Assembly (NCBI RefSeq): GCF_002234675.1 | Contig: NC_019877.2 | Span: 1,137,372 to 1,201,371 of the forward strand | Direction of reading: 5' to 3' | DNA: 64,000 nucleotides | Origin: Oryzias latipes | Taxonomy: Eukaryota; Chordata; Actinopteri; Beloniformes; Adrianichthyidae | Shown: one piece after another, positions 51,594-61,434 of the stretch | Layout: every line of letters starts with the position of its first letter | How positions within the stretch are numbered: the stretch's first letter is position 1 | The notes under the pieces: model-generated | What the model saw: the letters and a program-made list of their open reading frames with translations, nothing else | What the model was told of the DNA's origin: nothing | Database searches by the model: none | Translations under genes and position numbers: made by a program

Positions 51594-54208
51594 CAAAAAT
51601 ATGGAAGCGATTATGTAGCATAAATAAAAAGCAAAGTCAAAACCAGAAATGCTTTTTCATTTTCAAAATTAAAAAGCATTTTTTGACTCAAAAATATAAT
51701 GAAAAAGCAATCCACCAAAATGCTTTTTCATTTCCTTCCTCAACACAGCTTATTCTGTCACTTAAATAAAATTAAAATGAAAATGGTATTTGACATTTCA
51801 TTTTCAAGACGTTCTCTGGTAAATGTGTAGCATAATTCATTTAGAAATGTCTAATTTGACATTCAAAATGGATTAATTGAAATGCTTTTTAATTTTCAAA
51901 ATGAAGCTGCATTTTTTGACTCAAAATTAAAAAGAAAAAGCAATACTTCAAAATGCTTTATCATTTTATACTTCAACACTGCTTTTTCTGTCACTTAATT
52001 AAAATGATAATGAAAATGGTATTTGACATTTCATTTTCAAAAAGGTTCCTGGTAAATGTGTAGCATAATTTATTTAGAAATGTCTAATTTGACATTTAAA
52101 ATGGATTAACAGAAATGCTTTTTAATTTTCAAAATGTAGCTGCATCAAATGACTCAAAATTCAAATGAAAAAGCAATATTTCAAAATGCTTTTTCATTTT
52201 ATACCTAAAACCGCTTATTCTGTGTCATAATTAAAACGAAAATGCAAAGAGGGGATTGCATTTGCATTTTAACATCCACCCCGCGCACCTTGTCACAATA
52301 TTCATTTAGGAAAAGCATTAGCAGAGGGGAGGCGGGGCGATGACGTCACTGCTTTCTCTGTGTGTCCGGCTGCTGACTGACGCACACACACGCACCAGGA
52401 GCAGACTGTGTTAGCGGCAGAGACGATGGTTTTGTGATGGTTGTGAACTTCTGATGAGTTTCCACAGCTTCTCAGGACTAAGTAGCTGCATGTCCGCCTT
52501 CTGCGGTCCTCCTCCCGACGCACCGCTGACAAGCTTTGTTCTTCGGACCGCCAGCTGCCTTCGCACAGCGGAGCGCGAAGCTCCCGACGATCGCTGAAGG
52601 CGGAAAATGCTGCTACGATCTGAAACCATCATATGAATTTGTGTTTCCAGTGGTGTCCAGAACAAAATAAAGACTCATGTAATTCACAGATATTTACACA
52701 TTTATCTGCAGCTTTGCGGTGAATTTACTGTTTGATGACAGCTGGAGCTCCATCAACAGACAGCAGATTTCTCCATGCTAAACGTTGCTGTTTGGACCAA
52801 AAACACTCACTCAGCGCGAAGCTGCAGGAGACTATCTTCATAATGTGCTTTTATAACAGTTATGCTAATATTTTACGGCCTGCTCTGCTCGATTATATGT
52901 TTTTAAATCCGTGCGGTCAAACGACGCTAAAGTTGACTTACGATTCACAGCTTCTGATTCGCGAGGGAGCTAAAGGAACATTCTGCTGCATTTTCCACAT
53001 TGAGATTACGTAAAACCGGGTCCTGTTCAAAAACCGCTGGACCTGGCCTGCTCAAACCTGGATCTTAATAAATCAAACAGCAAATTCACCCGAAGCTGCA
53101 GATAAATGTGTAAATATGTGGGAATCAGTCTTGATTTTGTTCTGGACACCACTGGAAACACAAATTCATATGATGGTTTCTCAGATCGCAGCAGCATTTC
53201 CGCCTCAGCGATCATCGGGAGCTTCGCGCTCCGCTGTGTGAAGGCAGCTGGCGGTCCGAATAACAAAGCTTGTCCGCGGTGGGTCAGGAGGAGGACCGCA
53301 GAAGGCGGACATGCAGCTATGTAGTCCTGAAAAGCTGTGGAAACTCATCAGAAGTTCACAACCATCACAAAACCATCGTCTCTGCCGCTAACACAGTCTG
53401 CTCCTGGTGCGTGTGTGTGCGTCAGTCAGCAGCCGGACACACAGAGAAAGCAGTGACGTCATCGCCCCGCCTCCCCTCTGCTAATGCTTTTCCTAAATGA
53501 ATATTGTGACAAGGTGCGCGGGGTGGATGTTAAAATGCAAATGCAATCCCCTCTTTGCATTTTCGTTTTAATTATGACACAGAATAAGCGGTTTTAGGTA
53601 TAAAATGAAAAAGCATTTTGAAATATTGCTTTTTCATTTGAATTTTGAGTCATTTGATGCAGCTACATTTTGAAAATTAAAAAGCATTTCTGTTAATCCA
53701 TTTTAAATGTCAAATTAGACATTTCTAAATAAATTATGCTACACATTTACCAGGAACCTTTTTGAAAATGAAATGTCAAATACCATTTTCATTATCATTT
53801 TAATTAAGTGACAGAAAAAGCAGTGTTGAAGTATAAAATGATAAAGCATTTTGAAGTATTGCTTTTTCTTTTTAATTTTGAGTCAAAAAATGCAGCTTCA
53901 TTTTGAAAATTAAAAAGCATTTCAATTAATCCATTTTGAATGTCAAATTAGACATTTCTAAATGAATTATGCTACACATTTACCAGAGAACGTCTTGAAA
54001 ATGAAATGTCAAATACCATTTTCATTTTAATTTTATTTAAGTGACAGAATAAGCTGTGTTGAGGAAGGAAATGAAAAAGCATTTTGGTGGTTTGCTTTTT
54101 CATTATATTTTTGAGTCAAAAAATGCTTTTTAATTTTGAAAATGAAAAAGCATTTCTGGTTTTGACTTTGCTTTTTATTTATGCTACATAATCGCTTCCA
54201 TACAAAAA
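51594..54208. mobile_element. 2.6-kb fold-back element with 1.13-kb inverted arms
   Basis: Arms 51600-52736 and 53072-54202 are near-identical reverse complements around a 335-bp spacer. Outer ends are TATGGAAGCGATTATGTAGC and its complement. CAAAAA flanks both sides (51594-51599, 54203-54208), a likely 6-bp target duplication. Each arm holds two or more roughly 233-bp internal tandem units (GAAAATGGTATTTGACATTT recurs) and, nearer the spacer, a GC-rich part with TGACGTCA and a GGCGGGGCG box. Mirror-image 76-codon frames in the arms (starting MSAV and ending ANAFPK) follow from the inversion; no transposase was recognised. The architecture resembles fold-back/Galileo-type DNA transposons, but the superfamily is unassigned. 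Confidence 0.9.
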
Positions 54209-54209
54209 T

Positions 54210-55575
54210 GCTTTTGGGAAGAATTGGTAAAGAAATGATCTTTTTATGTCTCCTAACTTTTACATATACTTTATGTTTAATTCTTCCTTAACTTTCATGA
54301 TTTTAGTCTTTTTTAGATGTTAATGTTAGATATTAAATGGAAAAAAACAGAGTGTCATAATTTAAAATATAACCAAAAACATGAGGATTAGTGAATATTT
54401 TGGTTCTAATAATCCTAATAATTTTTTTAAACTGTAGAAATTAAAAAAAAGAATTATTTTCATCACAAAACACAACTGACGTATCTACCAGAAAATCAAA
54501 CAAACGCATTGGTGACAACAAAACAACAAATTAAAGCCTGACCAGCTCAGAAACCTATTAACATGTAAATCAGCAGTTAAAGTACAAGTTAGTCACTGAT
54601 GATCTGCCTTTATATCCATGGGTTGAAAGAGATGAATTCTGTTGGGTTAAGTTCCTGGGATGATGGAAGCACTTAAGTTTGTGCTTTGGTGTCATTTAAT
54701 GAGTGACATAACAGACAGTCAGATTGTTGGGTCCAACAAGAACTAAATTAAACCCAGCACAATCAGACTTTAGGGACTGAAAAATGTCCTTCATTTTTTA
54801 AAGTCTGTGTCGGCAGCAAACACAGGAAGTAAGAGACGGCAAAACAAATATGTGTCCTGTTTAAATACTTAAAAAATGAGTTGTTTAATGCACTTCTAGA
54901 ACTTCAGACATCTTCAGAAGCACAAAATGCAAACATATAATTATGCAGGCATCTGCACAAATACAGAAATCTGTGCAGACTGAGATAAAGAACGATGTGC
55001 ACTCACAAACATGTCTTCACACATAAAGGAATTCAGAAAGGGCGTTCTCTTCCTCCAGGCTCTTATTTTGAAATTCCTTCCGTTCAACAGTTTCAGACTT
55101 TGATTCCTTAAACACCAAGAAGCAGCTCCAGGACTGATCTTCTTCTGAAGTTTCTCCAAATATCAGAGACCTTGAAGGAAGCGACTGAAGCAAAGAGCTT
55201 GAAAAAGGTCAAAGGTCAGAGGATTTTCTCCTAAAATCTAACTTTACTGACATCACCTGTGTTTGCTTCTCTGTGCAAATAATCTGTAATTATAGAAACT
55301 ATTTAATAAAAATAGTTGTAACTGAATCACTGCAGAAACATGACATGAAAAAATAATTAAACCTGCCACATTTTTCATCATTAAGGGTACTAATGAGTAG
55401 TGAGGAGACTCTACTGGAATTTTAAGGCAAGTTATTGTTAGAACGTCAGTCCAACAAGAATCTATGAATTGTTGAAGCTTTCTGACATTCTGTGTCTGTA
55501 GAAGCTTTAGTGTTTCTGTATTTTCATGTGTGACTCTCAGATGTGTGTTTTTCTGCTGCTTTTGGATGGAAACAG
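54210..55575. other. AT-rich interval upstream of the plus-strand mfap4-like gene
   Basis: No gene, RNA or repeat structure was recognised. The last bases before the start codon (CTGCTGCTTTTGGATGGAAACAG) resemble a splice acceptor, so an untranslated first exon may lie here. Confidence 0.4.
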
Positions 55576-55965
55576 ATGGAAAGTGCTGCTCTGCTGTCAG
55601 TCCTGGTCCTGGTTCCACAGCTGGTGGGCGGTCTTCCTGGGGTTCCTCCTGTGGACTGCAGTGATATCTACGACCAGGACAACAGCAGAGCCAGTGGAGT
55701 TTACACCGTCTATCCCATAGAAGACACATATGGGGTCCAGGTACGCTCTCCCACTTTCAGCTCATGATGGACACTTATGGAGAAAACAGACATTTTTAGA
55801 AACATGGCTAGCTTTAGTACAAGTTGGTGTTATTTTTCATGATCGTGATAGAAAAACGTACAACATGAGCTTATTAAAAGCTGAAAGTGAGAAAATGAAA
55901 CAAAATAATGTTTCAGTGTTTGATTAGTCAATCAAAACACTTAGAGTTGGGTTACCTAAATAAGT

Positions 55966-55997
<32 letters not shown>

Positions 55998-58226
55998 CTG
56001 TGTGTGTCTGTGTGTGTGTGTGTGTCTGTGTGTGGGTGTGTGTGTGTGTGTGTGTGGGTGCGTGTGTGTGTGTGTCTCCAGGTGTACTGCGACATGGATT
56101 CCCTCGGAGGACAGTGGATGGTGAGAACTTGACCTGGTCCCTTTCAGCTGTCTGAGGAATCATCCGGTTCACTTCTGTCCTGTTCCCTCAGGTCTTCCAG
56201 AGGAGGATGGACGGTTCTCTGAACTTCTACAGACCCTGGGATTATTACAGGACGGGCTTTGGTTCTGCTGATGGAGAGATCTGGTTGGGTGAGATGGAAA
56301 TCAAAGCAATGCGTTGATGCCAATGTTGGTGCTAACACCTTCCTGGGTTTCAGGTCTGGAGAATCTCTTCCAGCTCTGTTTGAGGAAAAAATATGAGCTG
56401 CTGGTCGACATGGAGGACTTTGAAGGAAACAAGGCGTACGCTCGCTACTCCTCCTTCTCCATTGGTCCAGAGGATGAAGGATACAAACTGGAGGTGACGG
56501 GATTCACTGATGGAGGAGCAGGTAGGTCTCTGATCAGAAACACTTGGACACCAGGAGAAATGGAGTTTGGAGAACAAAGAAACTGTTCAAAGGAGCGTTT
56601 GCAGCATCAAGATGAACGTTATTGTCACAAAGAAACACAAAGTTGAAACATTTTACTCTAGAAAACAGATTCTGTATGTAGCAACAGGGTCACAGAAAGT
56701 GCTATTTAACTATTGAAATGGGCTTGTGACCAGAAGTCTAGAATTTGTCTCAAGGAGGGAGTGGCCTGTGGTTTGGTACCAATTATTGTTTGTGCTAAAT
56801 ACTCACAGTGACAGACAAATATTAAACTATAAAGGAAAGTGAATGGACATTTCTATGCATACACTAAAATACTAAAAAGGTTTAAGATTTCAAAATACAC
56901 AATCCATGACTGATATAGCATTGACGTATCGAGAGTCCAGCAACTTTGAATTGCTCCACAGGGAAAAAAAAACACAAGAACCAACCCGCCTACAGTTCAG
57001 AGGAATGCAAGTGCACTGGGATGAGTGATTTTAATGTGTATGGTAGTTCACTGGGTGATGGTGTAGACGTAAGTTGGGTGTGAGTTTTTCATTGGGCTAC
57101 TACGAAGCCCCCCTACAGGCCCGGCGGGATGATGCGGCTCTTCTGGAGGTTCAGGTTCCTAGGGTCTAGCTCACCATCATGGACCTGGTCTGTGTAACTG
57201 GACCAAAATCCCAATAAATCTTGTGTTAACATAACTCCAATTAAAAGTAGGCTAACATGTATTATTTTTCTTTTAATAATGTCAGTGTGCACTCAATTTA
57301 TATAAACACAGCACTAAATGCACCACATTCAATTTCAAAACAACAAATTATCAAGAGACAGTAAATCACAGTAATATAACACATTCTTAGAATATGTATG
57401 CAATATTTCCTCCTTAAGTATTGTTTTTAGTTTTAACTGAATCATACAGAAAGCTTGTTATTAATAAGTAGTGGCAGCTAAGCTACATTAGCATAACAAT
57501 GTCTTGACTCACCAATTTCTGCCAAAACCACATGTCAAGTCAACAATATCGCCTGTGTTTGGACTGGATAGAGGGTCCCTGTGACATAATATGCACTACA
57601 ATAAATAACAAGCAGAATTAAGCAGGTAAATGATGAGAATAGTTTCATCAGACCTGTGTCTTGTCTCTCATTTGGCTTCCCCACCACTTCCATGAATACT
57701 GAATCCCAGCACCATAAGTGTACACGGCTGGCCGCGCTATGTAGCGTGATGCTGGGACGTCGTGAAACAAAGGGCCGTGATTGGCCAACCACCCCACTTG
57801 ATTAGCTGACGTCACTGGCGCGGGAAACAAAAGTGACCAGGAAGGGAAAACAACACAAAACAAGGCCAGCAAGTACTACCTGGGTTACATGTAGTTTCTA
57901 CAAAGTCTAGATCTGCTCTGAAAGCAGGAAGCTTGAAAACAAAGTGATAAATGTGTGTTTGTGTTTCTGCAGGAAACGCTCTGAACTACCACAATGGAAT
58001 GAAGTTCTCCACCTTTGACAAAGACCAGGACGCCTGGCATGACAACTGTGCAAAACGATTTTTAGGGGCGTTCTGGTACAATGGCTGTAACCATGCAAAC
58101 CCTAACGGCATTTATCGCTGGGGGAGAGATGATTACTTCAATTCAATTGGAGTGGAGTGGGATAACTGGAAGGGTCAGAACTATTCTCTGAAGAGAATCA
58201 GCTTTAAGATCCGTCCTGTGAAATAA
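55576..58226 (+). CDS. mfap4: MFAP4-like secreted fibrinogen-domain protein, complete
   Basis: Secreted glycoprotein of the microfibril-associated glycoprotein 4 type, an extracellular-matrix and innate-recognition lectin built on a C-terminal fibrinogen-related domain. Five exons join in frame: 55576-55740, 56082-56120, 56192-56288, 56354-56521 and 57973-58226 (TAA). The product is 240 residues; human MFAP4 has 255. [19 protein letters not shown] is a signal peptide. [10 protein letters not shown] opens the domain, then [32 protein letters not shown] and YARYSSFSI. The last exon holds [16 protein letters not shown], with D172, D174 and D176 in the calcium-site position, the disulphide pair C182/C195, and [11 protein letters not shown]. 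No RGD is present, unlike human MFAP4. GGQWM replaces the usual GGxWT before VFQ. The start was chosen for the signal peptide; an in-frame ATG 33 nt upstream (MCFSAAFGWKQ) lies before the acceptor-like sequence. Confidence 0.9.
55963..56078. repeat. (TG)n microsatellite in mfap4-like intron 1
   Basis: TG run with TC and GGG interruptions that ends only a few bases before the exon 2 acceptor (TGTGTCTCCAG|GTGTAC), so it forms the pyrimidine/GT tract of the splice site. Confidence 0.95.
56522..57972 (+). other. Large fourth intron of the mfap4-like gene
   Basis: 1.45 kb without recognised coding sequence. It is AT-rich with a GC-rich patch at 57100-57200 (CTACAGGCCCGGCGGGATGA) that looks like transposon-derived DNA of unknown family. 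Confidence 0.5.
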
Positions 58227-58318
58227 ATCTGGAGGACAAACGTTCAATAGTGCAGCTTGGTCTGCTGTGTATAAATAATCTGTAGAATCATTCAACCAAA
58301 CCGAGATTTCCTGCTATC

Positions 58319-58324
58319 AATAAA
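58319..58324 (+). terminator. mfap4-like polyadenylation signal (AATAAA)
   Basis: AATAAA in CTATCAATAAAGAAAAGC, 93 bases after the stop codon. Confidence 0.7.
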
Positions 58325-58396
58325 GAAAAGCAAAGCAGAAATGTTTCCACTTTTTTTTTAATTTACTGACCTCATGTTCACCTTCAGGAGTATGCA

Positions 58397-58850
58397 ACCA
58401 GCTCAGTGGTCTTGTGGGTAGGGTGTCCGCCCTGTAACTGGAACTGGAAGGTCGAGTGTTTAAACCCAGGCCGAGTCATACCAAAGATCTTAACCCTTGT
58501 GCTATCAAGATGACCCCCCCCTTCCATTGAGGTGTTCTCCCTACCATGACAAAGGTGGATAAAGGTGGAAAGATTTCATGTAATCCATGGACACCAGTGA
58601 AGATCACAAATCATTGAAGAAAAAAGGTTCAGAGCACTGTCTAGTGGGTCTAGATGACCCAACTCCCAATGTTAAAGTGCAAAGGATGGAACAAGGGTTA
58701 AAAATGGGACCCAATGCCTCCCTGCTTGACCCTTGGGGTGGGATTGGGGGGTTGCTTCCCAAGTGTGGCTCGTCTGCAGCTCACCGCTCCCCCAGGGATG
58801 GGTCAGATGCAGAGAACATATTTCCCCATTGTGAGATAAATAGAGTCAAC
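58397..58850 (+). mobile_element. tRNA-derived SINE interrupted by a MITE
   Basis: The outer parts, 58397-58489 (GCTCAGTGGTCTTGTGGGTA, then GTAACTGGAACTGGAAGGTC) and 58702-58850 (AAATGGGACCCAATGCCTCC, then CTGCAGCTCACCGCTCCC), match the SINE at 5525-5782 on both sides of the junction. The SINE was therefore present before the inner element landed. Confidence 0.85.
58490..58701 (+). mobile_element. TTAA-flanked piggyBac-like MITE, full-length, inserted in the SINE
   Basis: Body 58494-58697 starts CCCTTGTGCTATC and ends GATGGAACAAGGG, imperfect inverted termini beginning CCC. TTAA occurs at both flanks (58490-58493 and 58698-58701), the target duplication of piggyBac-type elements. Its interior matches 42951-43135. 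At 204 bp it has no coding capacity. Confidence 0.9.
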
Positions 58851-59502
58851 TTTTATTTATTTTTATTTTGGTACAGTGAAAAAACTTGTTTTTACCACAA
58901 ACCCCCAGATCAGGGGGCTGCAATCTGAGACCCTGGAGCCCCATGTAGTTAACATTGATATAATGTAGATTAGTTAGGTTTACATTGATGGCTGAGGAGA
59001 TCCAAGAACTGTAAGGTTTTTACACACAAGCTGATGTGGTCTCAAGGAAATGTTGATGGATGAACAAAGTTAGGGGACGGGGGTACCAGGGGGTACCAGA
59101 GTTAAAATAATTTGATTACAAGATTCTGAAACCAATTAAAAAGGATTATTTAAAATACATGCACACAAAAATAATGAAACAGAAGTTCAGTATGTTGAGG
59201 ACCTGAATGGATTAAGGGAAGAACACAGAATATAAAGCCCCTCACTCACGGGATGCAGATCACACACACTCAAAAAACCCTTCAACTCAAGGACACGTCA
59301 CCCCAAACCAGGGAAGGCCTCCACCTTAAGCACAGGACTGACACCTGGGTCCTCAGCACTGAGGGAGGGGGGCGAACAAACCAAGATGAATGAAATTCCT
59401 CAGGAGAATTGATAAAGAAACAAAAGAAACCCTTATAGGAGCGGGTCCCAGCAGCTCCCCGAGATCGACCCAAATCCAAACCTACAACAAGAGAAACACA
59501 CT

Positions 59503-59533
<31 letters not shown>

Positions 59534-61263
59534 CCCACACACACACGCACACACCCACACACACACGCACACACACACCCACCCACACCCACCCACACCC
59601 ACACACACACGCACACACACACACACACCCACACCCACACCCACACCCACACACACACGCACACCCACACCCACACACACACACACACACATTACAGACA
59701 AATGGGCTACAGAAATGAGGGTTAGCCAGTAAGTGGGATGCTGCTCAGTGTGGTGAGTCCTGCCGATCTTTTCCTGGTGGTTGGTGGGGGAGAATCCAGG
59801 CATGGCTATAGCAGCCAATGAGCCCCCCCAGCAGAACCCTCTTTGTAGTCCAACAAGGATTTTCACACACACGCAGGGACAGTCAAATGTCCCAGACAGC
59901 TGCTGCAGACAGACAGACTCTGTTCATCACCCGGGAGGCTCAAAATCATGCCATGCTCAACTGTGGGGGCTAAAATTAAGATGAATTCTATGCAGGAAGT
60001 GGGCGGTCCCAGTGGCCAAATGATGCCCATCACAACCGGTGGACGCCTTGGCCATTTTTTAACGCCCCATGAGGCCTCTGCCTGCAATCATCCTTCCCGC
60101 TACACCTGAGCCACTTCATCCTGCCACACTGAAACTACACTAAATCCAGAGGCCTTGTGTGATCTGCCAACTTCCATCCACCTGGTTTTTCACCCCCAAA
60201 GAGCAAAACTTCAGAGAAGTTTCATTCGCCACGACACATCAGAACTGGGGGCGGCTCTCTGCTCTGCTGCTCACCTGCTGCTGCTCAGGGATGAACAGAC
60301 TCCTTGCTGCGTCTCTTTTCGTCCAGTCTTCGAGCCAGTTCAGAAAGCAGTGTGACTGCAGCAATGAGGGCATGTCTGTACTTTAACCGATCCCCAACTC
60401 TGCATGTACATGCATGTGCTTATCCCCCAGAAACTCTATTTCTTTTAAATTAACCTCTGTTTTGTTTCATTTAACCAAGAGAAAATGTCAAACTCTGTAA
60501 AACCTACAAAAGAACATAATTTGAACTGTAATTCATTACGTTCCTTCATGCTGACAAAAGTAATTCAATTACAGTAATCCGTTACTTTGCAATGTGTTAC
60601 CACCAACACTGTAATAAAGATGTCATCAAAGGGTCACCAATTTCTACCTCTGCAACGGTGTGTGGTGAGTTCCAATTGTTATGCAAATGATATCAAATAA
60701 AAACCTTAAAGAGCTTATTTACCTGCAAAATCTACTTTTTGTGCTTTGAAGTGTAATAGAATGTTTAGTCCTCATGAAAATAAACCCCAAAGTGGTATTT
60801 TGATTCATTCACACATTTCTGAGCATTCCTCTAAAAACCTGCTGTCTGAGCACTAGCCCCTCCAATTCCATGAAAATGCATAGGTTCTCACATTGTGACA
60901 TAAGTGAGGAACTCATGCTTGTGCCAACTGTCCATCTGCCCCAGAGGAGCTCTTCCACCATCACCTCATGTCGTGGACTGGCAGTGTTTTCCTCCAGAAC
61001 CAACAAGCCTGAGTTATTGAGCAATAAGTATTTCCTCCCTCACACCCAGCAGTGCTCACTAGCACCATCTGTGGTCTGGAGATTCTGGTTTGGCTGTGTC
61101 CGAATTCCCCCCCTTAAGCTCTATTCAGGACCACAAAACTTTATTTTCTGTCTTTTCTAAATAAATCCTCCAGATTTTAAATTCTGCTTTTGTGACACAA
61201 GCGACCAACAACGACTGTTATAAAATAAAGCACAAAGTGAGAAAGTTGTTGCTTTGCTTCTTG
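58851..61263. other. Intergenic interval between the two convergent mfap4-like genes
   Basis: No gene was recognised. It contains a compound CA microsatellite (59504-59692). Repeat-like flanking DNA includes CACCTTAAGCACAGGACTGA and TGTGTCCGAATTCCC, the latter near 61097, reminiscent of fish DNA-element ends. Proline/threonine/histidine frames over the CA tract are artefacts. Confidence 0.5.
59504..59692. repeat. Compound (CA)n/(CCCACA)n microsatellite
   Basis: About 190 bp of CA dinucleotides with regularly spaced CCCACA and CGCACA interruptions. All frames are open on both strands. Confidence 0.97.
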
Positions 61264-61269
61264 TTTATT
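61264..61269 (-). terminator. Candidate polyadenylation signal of the minus-strand mfap4-like gene
   Basis: TTTATT on the plus strand (AATAAA on the minus strand), about 165 bases after the stop codon of the gene. Confidence 0.55.
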
Positions 61270-61434
61270 GTCAGCAGGAAATGATTCAGTTCAGAAATGA
61301 AACCTCCACCAAAGAGGCAGCAGCAGCTGCTCCCAATCATCATTTGTCTGGATTGAAGCTTCTGATTCAATGATTCTACAGATTATTTATACACAGCAGA
61401 CCAAGCTGCACTGCTGAACGTTTGTCCTACAGAT

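Noticed and set aside
59282-59872. Valine/cysteine-rich 196-codon minus-strand frame and His/Thr-rich plus-strand frames
   Set aside because: Read straight through a CA microsatellite; composition is that of the repeat.
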